Assembly (NCBI RefSeq): GCF_010728725.1
Contig: NZ_AP022607.1
Location: 434,001 to 498,000, forward strand
Direction of reading: 5' to 3'
Length of the DNA: 64,000 bases
Source: Mycobacterium branderi
GTDB taxonomy: Bacteria; Actinomycetota; Actinomycetes; Mycobacteriales; Mycobacteriaceae
Every line of letters begins with the position of its first letter. The stretch's first letter is position 1. Positions 18,008 to 26,042 of this stretch are shown one piece after another. The notes under the pieces were generated by a model. The model made no database searches. It had not been told where the DNA came from and saw nothing but the letters and a program-made list of their open reading frames with translations. The position numbers and the translations under genes were made by a program.

Positions 18008-19231
18008 CTATTGCCAATCGATCGGCGGCGGGCTTTTCGAGATATCCGCTTTCGCGCTGACGAAACTGGTGGCCGAACCGGTCTTTGTTCCGCCTTTGTC
18101 ATCTTTGGCCGAAATCGGGTACGTGACCTTCCCGGCCACCGACGCGGTCAAGGCAAACGCGTCAACGTAATTGATCTTGAGTTCGCTGGTGTCGGGTTTA
18201 CCCCACTGCACAGTTCCGTCCACGATCGTCGGATCGTATACCCGTATCGGGCAATTCGGCGGGTCCATCAAGTTCGACTTCGTGCACTGCTCGAGATCAG
18301 ACTCCACCGCCGACATCACCGCCTTATTGCCGGCGTCGCTGAGCTCGAACTTGAAGTCCGAGCTGAAAACCGGGACACCGTAGGAGCTAAGGCGGTCAAG
18401 CAACATCGGTTTGGTGGTGACAGCCAGATTGTCGTTGGATGAGCCGACGTCCTGCCAGCCGGGAAACACGTACACCGCCGACTGGGCGCCCGGCCGGCCG
18501 AAGAACGTCACGGTTTTCAGCGCCTTGTTGTCCGAGCCGACGTTGGTGGTGAGATCAACCTTGATGGCGCCATGCTCCAATTTCCACCCGTGCTCGGTTT
18601 TCTTGACGCTCAGCGTGGTATCGGAGGATTGGCTGCCGAAGCTGGCCGTCACATGGACCCTGCTGGTGCCGAAGCTGGAATCATCACCGAGGATCTTGAC
18701 GTTGCTGATCGGCCATTTGGCGATCTGCTTTTTCAATATCTCGTCGGTGAGCAGGTCCGTTGAGGCGGGCTGATCCTGGCTGTAGGACAGGGCGGCGGCG
18801 GCGTCGCCGCGGGCCAGCGCATCCAAATAGCCCTTTACCGCATCGCCGCCCGACCGCGCGCCCGAGCCTTCATCGCCCGACATGACCACCGCCACCACCG
18901 CGATCACGACGATAATCGCCGCGGCTACCGCACCCCCGATGATCCAGGGCTTGCGGCTGCGGCGATGCGGGCCAAAAGGTGGCGCCGCCCCGGGCGGCGG
19001 GCCGAACGTGCTCGGCGGCCCCTGCCACCAACCCGGCGGTGGTGTCGCAGCAGGCGGCGGCGCAGCCGGGGGTGGCGGCGCAGCCGGGGGCGGCGGCGGT
19101 GGCTGCTGCCATGGCCGTGTTGCCGCCTGGGTGGGAGCCTCGGGTTCGACCTGGCGACCGGGACCCGGCCAGCTACCGCCGCTCGGACCCGGGCCGCCGT
19201 AGCCACCGCGCGGATCGGACCAACCTGTCAC
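18008..19231 (-). CDS. Proline-rich single-pass membrane protein of unknown function
   Basis: 407 residues from GTG 19231. This start is set by a perfect AGGAGG at 19237-19242, five bases upstream, and gives N-terminus VTGWSDPRGG; a longer in-frame ORF begins upstream without such a site. Residues about 10-95 are Gly/Pro-rich with runs of P and PPAA; a basic patch (HRRSRKP) precedes one membrane helix (about 97-118, WIIGGAVAAAIIVVIAVVAVVM). The ectodomain starts with a DUF4878-like segment (AVKGYLDALARGDAAAALSY) and has a second domain to the C-terminus. Pro-rich mycobacterial proteins of this layout are common at the cell pole and envelope; no role can be assigned. Confidence 0.8.
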   Translation of the reverse strand: MTGWSDPRGGYGGPGPSGGSWPGPGRQVEPEAPTQAATRPWQQPPPPPPAAPPPPAAPPPAATPPPGWWQGPPSTFGPPPGAAPPFGPHRRSRKPWIIGGAVAAAIIVVIAVVAVVMSGDEGSGARSGGDAVKGYLDALARGDAAAALSYSQDQPASTDLLTDEILKKQIAKWPISNVKILGDDSSFGTSRVHVTASFGSQSSDTTLSVKKTEHGWKLEHGAIKVDLTTNVGSDNKALKTVTFFGRPGAQSAVYVFPGWQDVGSSNDNLAVTTKPMLLDRLSSYGVPVFSSDFKFELSDAGNKAVMSAVESDLEQCTKSNLMDPPNCPIRVYDPTIVDGTVQWGKPDTSELKINYVDAFALTASVAGKVTYPISAKDDKGGTKTGSATSFVSAKADISKSPPPIDWQ

Positions 19232-20015
19232 ACCAACCTCCTGGGGGGCACGCGGCACATCATCGACGTGGCGGCGCCGCGCACCGCTATGTCGCCACCC
19301 TTTGCGGTGACGCATTGGCATCATAAGCCGCGGCAAACCGGCACCCCGGCACTATTTCTTGATCGCCAGCCGACGACGGCACCCGATCCCTGAGGCGCCG
19401 GCAGCGCAAACTGCCGTTGCGGCTGCTACACCGCCGGGGGCTGGCACAGGGAAGCACGGAACCGCATGTATACGGAGCAAGCCCGGGGCTGTTGGGGGCC
19501 ACCCCGGGTCGGCGGAGCGGTCGGCGGCGCTAACCCGCTTCCAGCCGCGTCACGTCGCGGCGGGCGCAGTGCGCAGCCTTCCAGCGGCCCGACGGTTTGA
19601 ACGGTCCACCGGCCGGCCGGGCCTCCGAGGCGCCAACGCATCGGGCAGCACCACCGCACTTCAAATGCATTGCCCGCATCGGTCGATAAGCGTTGATCGC
19701 GTAGCGCGGCGACATGGAAGTCACGTAGCAGATCTGCGTCAGATCCTTCGCCCAGTAAGCGAATCGATGCTTAATGTGTTCGATGCCTGAAATACGTTCT
19801 GTAACACCAGGGTCCGGCAATCCACTGGTAATTGGCCGGCATTGACGGCAGCAAAACAGCCGTGCATCAACCGTTCCGATCCCCTGTTTTTGCAATAGCC
19901 CGGCGCCGGCCATGTGGCGGCCGGTTGCGTCCAACCACGGTGAACTGAGCACACGGCGTGCACGGCCCGAATATTGCCGCCAATCGGTTGAGCTGGTGGC
20001 CAATACGATTAGCGC
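19232..20015. other. 784-base intergenic stretch without a confident gene
   Basis: It lies between divergent genes. Open frames here are short, frame-mixed and unlike known proteins. A small inverted repeat (CCGGCC...GGCCGG) lies at about 19901-19919 near the start of the plus-strand gene. Some of it may be decayed coding DNA, but I could not identify a parent. Confidence 0.4.
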
Positions 20016-21650
20016 ATGGCAGAGGAATCGCCCCCGACCAACTCGCGGCCCGGTCGAGTGCGTCGGGTGGTGGTCAGCGTCGGTGTCGGTGCGGCGATCG
20101 CGGCGGCAATGGCAGCGTTCATCGCGCCGATCGCCATGTGGGCTGTGCGGTCGCCGCACGACTTCATGTCGAAGCCCCTGACCCGTATGGGCGTTGCCGC
20201 CATCGTGACCGGAGTGTGTGTGCTTGTCTTGGTCGCCAGCCGGCTGGTGCGGCGATACCCGTCTGTGCAGCGTATGGGCGTAGCCGCTGGCTGTGTCGCC
20301 GTGGGGTTGGGCGGGTGGAGTGCCTGGAATGTCTTCGGCCTGTACAAGTCTCGTGACGCACTCGCCTTCGTGGATTCCACCGGGGCCACGGTGATCGCGG
20401 CTGCCGCAATGCTTGCCGCCGTCGCGGCGGCGACGTTGGGCGTGGCCACGGCCGCCTTCACCCGCTACCTGAGCAGTCGAACAGCGTTGTGCGCCTGCCT
20501 CGTCGTCGCCGTGGCCATTCCGGCGCTCACCTACCGGTCGGTCCGCCACTACAGGGCCGGCGTCTGGCGGCCCCAGCTCACCGCCGCCGCCACAACGCCG
20601 GCCGCAATTCCCGATGCCATTGGGCCCGTTCGTTACCGGATCCCCCTCGACCCCAATGACCACACCGCCGACATCTATGCCGCAGGCAACGGTTTCATCA
20701 TCGACACCCGCAAAGGGCTGACCGCCTACGACGGCTCAACCGGAGCCAAACGTTGGCACATCGGCGATTACGGGACCAGCGGACGGCTTCTGGTGGTGCG
20801 CCGTGATCGCGACGACGCATCAGGGATTGTCGTCGTGTTCCTGTACTACGGGCTGATTGCATTTGACGGCAGCTCCGGCGAGGTGCTGTGGCGCCGCCAG
20901 TACGGCGGTGGCGAAGTGACCGCAGCAACCGGATCAGTCGACGCGCTCGGCATGGCCGTATTCACGGCGGATTCCACCAGCGATGGCCCCGACCGGACTC
21001 GCCTTCACTCACTGGATCCAGCGACCGGCGAACTGCGCTGGAGCCGGCCCATCTCCTGCAGCAATCCGACTCTGAGCCCCGGGACGCCCGGCCAATTCGG
21101 GTTCAGCTGCGCAAAACCGTCGATCGTGGATGCTCACACCGGCAACACCATCGACGTGCCCGGTAACTACACCCCGAGAGCAGGCCCAGACGCGTACGTG
21201 ATCGAACAACAGCCACCAGAGGACGGCGCACCGGCGGATGCGACCCGCGTGATGGATCCGGCCGGAAAGATCATCGATGAAGTTCCCGGCGCCTACCCGG
21301 TGTCTGTCCCCCACAACGGTTTTCTACTGGTCTACGGTGGCGGTAGCACCTGGGTGTTGCGCGACTACCACCACCATCGATCGACACCGGTACTGATTCG
21401 CACCAACCCGGGCAGACTGCAGGATCTCGAAACGGTCTGGCTCAGAAACAGCCTGCTCATCACCAACCCATACGACCATCCGCGCCGTTTCGAACTCGTG
21501 GACCCGAATCGGCCCGGCGGCAGCCCGCGCATCATTGAATCACCGTGCGCCCACGACAAATACCTGGCGGACATTCAATCTGTCGCCGGTGCCGTTGTCG
21601 CGCAATGCAGCTCGAGCGATATGGTCGGAATGGTGCCCGAGCACCGTTGA
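20016..21650 (+). CDS. Membrane protein with PQQ-like beta-propeller domain
   Basis: 544 residues. Four to five membrane segments lie in the first 180 residues (about 18-45, 57-77, 87-103, 122-145 and 155-170). The extracytoplasmic part has propeller blades with the repeat pattern TAYDGSTGAKRWHIG, IAFDGSSGEVLWRRQ, HSLDPATGELRWSRP and IVDAHTGNTIDVPG. The layout is the same as the 8749-10548 protein, and both lie close to lipoprotein genes. Likely an envelope binding or scaffold protein; substrate unknown. The stop is 69 bases before the remnant of a disrupted lipoprotein gene on the other strand. Confidence 0.8.
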   Translation: MAEESPPTNSRPGRVRRVVVSVGVGAAIAAAMAAFIAPIAMWAVRSPHDFMSKPLTRMGVAAIVTGVCVLVLVASRLVRRYPSVQRMGVAAGCVAVGLGGWSAWNVFGLYKSRDALAFVDSTGATVIAAAAMLAAVAAATLGVATAAFTRYLSSRTALCACLVVAVAIPALTYRSVRHYRAGVWRPQLTAAATTPAAIPDAIGPVRYRIPLDPNDHTADIYAAGNGFIIDTRKGLTAYDGSTGAKRWHIGDYGTSGRLLVVRRDRDDASGIVVVFLYYGLIAFDGSSGEVLWRRQYGGGEVTAATGSVDALGMAVFTADSTSDGPDRTRLHSLDPATGELRWSRPISCSNPTLSPGTPGQFGFSCAKPSIVDAHTGNTIDVPGNYTPRAGPDAYVIEQQPPEDGAPADATRVMDPAGKIIDEVPGAYPVSVPHNGFLLVYGGGSTWVLRDYHHHRSTPVLIRTNPGRLQDLETVWLRNSLLITNPYDHPRRFELVDPNRPGGSPRIIESPCAHDKYLADIQSVAGAVVAQCSSSDMVGMVPEHR

Positions 21651-21947
21651 TCACGGCACTTGGCGGTGATCAAACTTCAGGATCGCTTCCGTCGTTTCAG
21701 ACCGCCGGGCCACCGGCGCTTAGGTCGCGTTGGTTCGGCGCACCGTCTCGGCGAGCAGCTCATCGAGAGTGGTCAGCGGCAGCGGCGGCGTCGGCAACCG
21801 ATAGACCCCACCGCCCTGAGTTGCCCTGCTGTTGACCGGAATGTTCTTCGGCGCAAGCCCTCGACTTCAGTCGGGGGGTAGCCGGTCCCGGTTTTTGGTC
21901 TGCGTAGCGGGCCGTTGTTGTCGTAGGTGTGGTTTAGCGTGAGGTTC

Positions 21948-22361
21948 ATGCGGTACCGGTCGAGGCGTATAGCGGTGTTTTCGGTGAAGTGCCATGTGAT
22001 TTGGTGTCCGAAGTATCGCCGCCGTGTGCTGGGCGGCGCAGGCGAACGGCGGTTGGAGCAGATCATCGACGAGGTGGTTTGTGAGTTCGGCGGCAGGGTG
22101 ATCGAGGTTGAAACGATGCCCGATCACGTGGCTCTGCTGGTCGAGTTGCCGCCGCGGGTAGCGGTATCGCAATTTGTGCAGATCCTGAAAGGCCGTTTCT
22201 CGCGGCGGCTGCGGCAGGAGTTGCCGTATCTGGCGCGGATGAGGTGCTTGTGGTCGCCGTCGTGGTTCGTCTGCACCGTGGGAGGGGCGCCGCTGGATGT
22301 GGTGCGCTGCTATGTGGAGAACCAGAAACTCGCCGGCGCCCGAAAGCCGACGGCGGCGTAG
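21948..22361 (+). CDS. tnpA: IS200/IS605 Y1 transposase TnpA, HUH motif altered
   Basis: 137 residues from ATG 21948 (GTGAGG upstream); ATG 21927 is an alternative. The family core is clear: FSVKCHVIWCPKYRRRVL, ETMPDHVALLVE, SRRLRQELPYL, LWSPSWFVCTVGG and VRCYVENQ. The catalytic Tyr (in CYVENQ) is present. The metal-binding His-U-His motif, normally DHVHLLV, reads DHVALLV: the second His is Ala (GCT). This probably weakens or abolishes single-strand cleavage, so the copy may be immobile unless helped in trans. Confidence 0.9.
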   Translation: MRYRSRRIAVFSVKCHVIWCPKYRRRVLGGAGERRLEQIIDEVVCEFGGRVIEVETMPDHVALLVELPPRVAVSQFVQILKGRFSRRLRQELPYLARMRCLWSPSWFVCTVGGAPLDVVRCYVENQKLAGARKPTAA

Positions 22362-22363
22362 CG

Positions 22364-23593
22364 ATGGCGCACCGCTACCGCATGTATCCGACTGCCCGGC
22401 AGGCGGTGTTCATGTTGGAGCGGCATTGCGCCGATGCCCGTTTTGTGTGGAATCTGGCGGTCGAGCAATTCAATTGCGGTGGGCGGGGGCGGCGCGGGCC
22501 GGGTCCGGCGGCCCGGCAGAAACAACTTGCTGAAGCCCGGCAGGAGTTCGGGTGGTTGGCGGCGGGATCCTCGGCGGTGCAGCAGCAAGCTTTGCGGGAT
22601 TTCGACCGCGCGGCGGCGGCGTTTTTCAATCACACCCACGATCGGCCGACATGGCGCCGTAAACATCTCGACGAGGGATTCTGCGTTCGCGACAGCCGTG
22701 TGGAGACGGTGAATCGTAAATGGGCGCAGGTGTTTGTCCCGAAACTGGGGCTGGTGAAGTTCCGGCTCTGCCGCCCGGTGCCGGATGGCAAGCTCGGCAT
22801 GGCCCGCATCACTTATAAGGCGGGCCGCTGGCATGTCAGCTTCCCGGCTGCTCAGCCACAGGTGCCGGGCACGCCGGGGCGTGAGGAACGCCTGGTCGGC
22901 ATCGACCGGGGCGTGAAGACAACGCTGGCGTTGTCGGACGCCACGATGCTGCGGGCGCCGGTCATGCGCCGCGGCGAGCAGAAGATGCTGGCGCGCCTAC
23001 AGCGTCAGCTGGCCAACTGCCGCAAAGGCAGTATGCGGCGTGGCAAGGTGAAAGCCCGTATCGCCAAACTGCACGCGAGGGTGGCGGATCGGCGTCGCGA
23101 CTGGGTCGAGAAGACCACGACGCGGATCACCGCGACCTATGGCGTGATCGCGGTGGAGAAACTGCCAACCCGCACTATGGTGCGCGCGCCGAAACCCAAA
23201 CCCGACCCGGACAACGAAGGCCGCTACCTGCCGAACGGGAAAGCCGCGAAAGCGGGTTTAAACAAAGGTATCTACGCCAACTGCTGGGGTGTGATCGCCC
23301 AGCGTTTGCAACACAAGACGTCCGCATCCGGCACCACCCTCATCGAGGTGCCGGCCGCGTACAGCAGTCTGGAGTGCCGCAACTGTGGCCACAGCGTGAA
23401 GGAAAACCGTAAGAGCCAAGCGGAATTCCGGTGCGTGCAATGTGGCCACCAAGACCACGCCGATATCCAGGCAGCCAGCACCATCCTCGCCCGGGCCACC
23501 CAGCCCGCGCACACCTCCGGGCCGGAGGCAACACCCGCCACCACGGGTGTGCTCGCGCAAGCGAGAAGACCCGATGACGCGCAAGCGGCATAG
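22364..23593 (+). CDS. tnpB: TnpB RNA-guided nuclease (IS605-type)
   Basis: 409 residues from ATG 22364, three bases after tnpA. N-terminal helical/WED part (HRYRMYPTARQAVFMLERHC, RFVWNLAVEQFN), then a split RuvC domain with all three acidic residues: Asp in GIDRGVKTTLAL, Glu in VIAVEKLPTRTM, Asp in DHADIQAAS. The zinc ribbon CRNCGH...CVQCGH is intact. TnpB proteins use an RNA from the element's right end to cut DNA beside the element's target motif (TAM). Here the predicted TAM is TTGAC. Full length, no frameshift. Confidence 0.93.
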   Translation: MAHRYRMYPTARQAVFMLERHCADARFVWNLAVEQFNCGGRGRRGPGPAARQKQLAEARQEFGWLAAGSSAVQQQALRDFDRAAAAFFNHTHDRPTWRRKHLDEGFCVRDSRVETVNRKWAQVFVPKLGLVKFRLCRPVPDGKLGMARITYKAGRWHVSFPAAQPQVPGTPGREERLVGIDRGVKTTLALSDATMLRAPVMRRGEQKMLARLQRQLANCRKGSMRRGKVKARIAKLHARVADRRRDWVEKTTTRITATYGVIAVEKLPTRTMVRAPKPKPDPDNEGRYLPNGKAAKAGLNKGIYANCWGVIAQRLQHKTSASGTTLIEVPAAYSSLECRNCGHSVKENRKSQAEFRCVQCGHQDHADIQAASTILARATQPAHTSGPEATPATTGVLAQARRPDDAQAA

Positions 23594-23645
23594 GGAATCC
23601 CGCGATCTTCACTCGCGGGAGAAGGTCAATCTCATCGCCTCGACA
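23450..23645 (+). ncRNA. Predicted omega/right-end RNA of TnpB with guide
   Basis: TnpB elements transcribe a guide RNA from the 3' end of tnpB through the right end. By analogy the scaffold would cover roughly the last 180 bases of the element, including the hairpin at 23599-23619. The guide would be the first ~16 bases past 23629 (TCTCATCGCCTCGACA). The 5' limit is a guess. Confidence 0.45.
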
Positions 23646-24082
23646 CCTTCTGGGCTGTCCTTGGCTCCGAACCTCGGCAGATACCGGCACTGCTGGGGGG
23701 CAGCCTCCCGGGCCGCCGACGGTGGCAGCGCGTCGAAGCCGGCAAAGGGTTTGTACACGGTGACCTCACCGAAGAGGTTCTCGTCGACGTTTGCCAACCC
23801 GGGTACGCAGCGCGCCAACCGATCTGGCGCGCACCCCGAGCTCAGCCGGGGCCGCAGTAAGGGTGACCGGCGCAGCACCCGGTTGCTGGTGGTGCGCTGT
23901 GCACCCACCGCCGGTGAAAACAACCGCTGCGACAAGGCCCAGCCGCGCCAGCGCATGACCGTAACCGTGCCGGGCCGACACCACCCGCCCGACTCTACGT
24001 GGAGCGGCCCCACCCACGATCCGAACGCGTCGAGGAAGGTTGATCCGCTGCACGACATCTGCACCGAAGCGCCGCGGGCCGG

Positions 24083-25510
24083 CTATGGCTCGATCAGAAA
24101 CGCCGCCTCGTGGCGGCGCGCCCACGCGGAGTGGGTGATGGCGGTATGTCCGTCGCATTCGACGGTCACCAGGTGGGCGCGCTCGAATTGGCCGGCGAGT
24201 GCGACCGCCCATTGGATCGGGGTGGCCGGGTCGTGTGTGCAATCGATGACCAGCACCGGTGAGGTGTTTCGGATATGTTGCGGTGCAGGCGGATTGGCCG
24301 ACGGGATCGGCCAGCCCAGACATGACGTGGACCACGCCCAGGTCTCCGAGTAGCGCCACGTCAGCGGTGCCAGCTGTTGAAGTGTGCGCACTTTGGTTTG
24401 CAGGTCGCCAAGTCCGCTGATCTCCGAAGGCAGGTCGTGGCAGCCGATCGCGGTGTTGGCGGCCTCCCCCGGATCGGGCGAAAGATGGCCGGCGGCCAAC
24501 GCGATCAGGTTCGGTTCGCCGGGCGCGAAGGCGAGTCGCAGCCGCCGGGCCAGTTCGGGCCAGTCGTTGCGGAACAGCAGTTCGTAAACGGCCTGGGTGA
24601 TCAGGCGCCCGTCGACGCGCGTCCCGTTGACGGTGCGGGGACTCTCATCGGCTCGCGCGAGGATGTCGCCGAAGCGGCCGGCGATGTCGACACCGCCCAG
24701 GGGGCAGGTCGGCTCGTGGGTGCACCACGCGGTGAAGCGATGAAATTGCTCTTCGGTCGCGATCGCCTCGTCTTGAGCGTCCTGCCAGGTGGATCGGGTG
24801 TGGTCGACGGCACCGTCGAGGACTGCTGCGCGCACCCGTTGCCCGAACAATGCGAGGTAGGTGCTGAACAGTTCGGTGCCGTAGGACTCCCCCAGTAGCG
24901 ACACGGTCGATTCACCAAGGGCGACCCGCACCGCGTCGATGTCGCGGGCGGCGCTGATGGTGTCGACGTGGCCGATCAACGGGCCGGTGCGCTGCGAGCA
25001 CTGTTGGCCCGCCCGGCGATTCGCCGCGACCAGCAGTGCGTAGGTCTGCTCGGAGTCCGGGAACGTATTGAGGCCGGGGTCGTGTATCGGGCTGGGGCAG
25101 CGCACGGGTGTGCTGTGTGCGACCCCGCGTGGATCAAGTCCGATGATGTCGAAGCGCTGGCTCACGATGTCGAGTTCCGGTCCGGGACCGGCTCCTTCTT
25201 GGGCGACGTCGTCGACTCCGGAGTTGCCCGGACCGCCCGGGTTGGTGATCAGGACGCCGATGCGGTGCGCCGGGTCAGCTGCCGGAATCCGGTTGAGCGC
25301 CAGGGTGATTGCGCCTGAGGTAGGGTCCGCCCAGTCCAGCGGGACGAGGATCGTCGCGCACTGCAGCCGCGGCGACGTCTTGTCGGTGTGGCAGTCGCGC
25401 CACGCCAGCGCCGGTGTCGAGGCGTGCTCGGCGCTGATCGGCACCGCGCACAGCGCCGCCGCGGTGAGCACCGCGGCGGCGCGGCTCAGGAAGCGCACCA
25501 GCTTAGCCAT
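24083..25510 (-). CDS. Secreted TAP-like alpha/beta-hydrolase peptidase
   Basis: 475 residues with a Sec signal peptide (VRFLSRAAAVLTAAALCAVP). It is related to the mycobacterial Rv2223c/Rv2224c (CaeA-type) and Streptomyces tripeptidyl aminopeptidase families. Features: oxyanion region NPGGPGNSGVDD, nucleophile elbow GESYGTELFS (Ser at about 204), Asp in VLVIDCTHDPATP and His in ECDGHTAI. TAP-like C-terminal domain ends the protein. It would cleave short peptides or esters outside the membrane. It overlaps the GNAT gene by eight bases (25503-25510), so it is the last gene of the long minus-strand operon and may process or release the exported product; that is inference. Confidence 0.9.
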   Translation of the reverse strand: MAKLVRFLSRAAAVLTAAALCAVPISAEHASTPALAWRDCHTDKTSPRLQCATILVPLDWADPTSGAITLALNRIPAADPAHRIGVLITNPGGPGNSGVDDVAQEGAGPGPELDIVSQRFDIIGLDPRGVAHSTPVRCPSPIHDPGLNTFPDSEQTYALLVAANRRAGQQCSQRTGPLIGHVDTISAARDIDAVRVALGESTVSLLGESYGTELFSTYLALFGQRVRAAVLDGAVDHTRSTWQDAQDEAIATEEQFHRFTAWCTHEPTCPLGGVDIAGRFGDILARADESPRTVNGTRVDGRLITQAVYELLFRNDWPELARRLRLAFAPGEPNLIALAAGHLSPDPGEAANTAIGCHDLPSEISGLGDLQTKVRTLQQLAPLTWRYSETWAWSTSCLGWPIPSANPPAPQHIRNTSPVLVIDCTHDPATPIQWAVALAGQFERAHLVTVECDGHTAITHSAWARRHEAAFLIEP

Positions 25511-26042
25511 CGCAGGTGTCGACGGGGCGGTGCATCGCGACCCGCGGCGCGATCGCGATCCCTGCCGCTTGTTCCTCGGCCCAGATCGCGCGCAGTTGCT
25601 CGCCCCACTGCGACTCGGGGAAATCGGTGAAACCCCGTTTGCGGTACCAGGGCCCGTTCCACGGCACGTCGCGGAATGTGGTCAGCGTCAGCGCGGGCAC
25701 GCCGCGCTCGGCCGCGTAGTCGACGGCGCGTTGCAGCAGCCGCGCGCCCAGACCCTGCCTGCCGTGGCCTGGGTGCACGGAAAGCTGGGCGACGTGAATG
25801 TTGCCGTCGACCCATTCGACTGCGACAAACCCGACCAGCGGGTCACCGGCCACGAAGATGCGCTCGGCCTGGCGGGTCAGCACGGTCGGCTCGTCGGGCG
25901 GCAGCACCATCCCCGCGTCGGCATAGAGCTGGTCGGCCGCGCGGCTCACCGCGACGAAGTCGTCGAAATCGGTTGCGCGGTAGGCGCGGATGCTGTGAGT
26001 GATGGTGTGCTCCTTTCCCTCCGGGCGGACATCGCCCAGCAC
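25503..26042 (-). CDS. GNAT-family N-acetyltransferase with uncertain start
   Basis: GNAT fold: IRAYRATDFDDFVAVSRAAD, VGFVAVEWVDGNIHVAQLSV, HPGHGRQGLGARLLQRAVDY (acetyl-CoA motif) and ALTLTTFRDVPWNGPWYRKRG. About 166-179 residues. The nearest legal start is GTG 26042, inside the end of the MFS gene. However AGGAG at 26010-26014 sits six bases before an in-frame ATC (26001-26003) exactly where homologous starts would be expected. Either an ATG was lost to ATC or a rare start is used. It probably acetylates an amine of the pathway product, or protects the host from it. Confidence 0.85.
   Translation of the reverse strand: MLGDVRPEGKEHTITHSIRAYRATDFDDFVAVSRAADQLYADAGMVLPPDEPTVLTRQAERIFVAGDPLVGFVAVEWVDGNIHVAQLSVHPGHGRQGLGARLLQRAVDYAAERGVPALTLTTFRDVPWNGPWYRKRGFTDFPESQWGEQLRAIWAEEQAAGIAIAPRVAMHRPVDTCDG

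Larger units (their letters stand above)
21837..23629 (+). mobile_element. IS200/IS605-family insertion sequence (tnpA + tnpB)
   Basis: 1,793 bases. Left boundary: the target TTGAC (21832-21836) is followed by an end hairpin at 21858-21877 (CCCTCGAC-TTCA-GTCGGGGG). Right boundary: a hairpin at 23599-23619 (CCCGCGA-TCTTCAC-TCGCGGG) is followed by TCAA at 23626-23629. TCAA is the known right cleavage site of IS608, and insertion 3' of a tetra/pentanucleotide ending in AC is typical. There are no terminal inverted repeats or target duplication, as expected. The boundaries are confirmed because the interrupted host gene regains its frame when this segment is removed. Confidence 0.88.
21720..23984 (-). 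pseudogene. Lipoprotein gene split by an IS200/IS605 insertion and a frameshift
   Basis: The 5' part (23984 down to 23630) encodes a signal peptide and lipobox (AAVVFTGGGC), then APVTLTAAPAELG. After a GGGG run at 23834-23837 the reading continues one base out of frame as CAPDRLARCVPGLANVDENL and FGEVTVYKPFAGFDALPPS, with CRYLPRFGAK. The 3' part lies beyond the insertion (21836 down to 21720) and ends GGGVYRLPTPPLPLTTLDEL...RRTNAT, then TAA. Removing 21837-23629 joins the two parts in frame (EGVEAMR|VNSRATQ). The start (GTG 23984 or 23981) is uncertain. The unbroken product would be a small exported lipoprotein of roughly 150 residues; family not recognised. Confidence 0.75.

Noticed and set aside
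19530..20015. Minus-strand open frame reaching into the 20016 gene
   Set aside because: Composition of an antisense frame; no homology that I can name.
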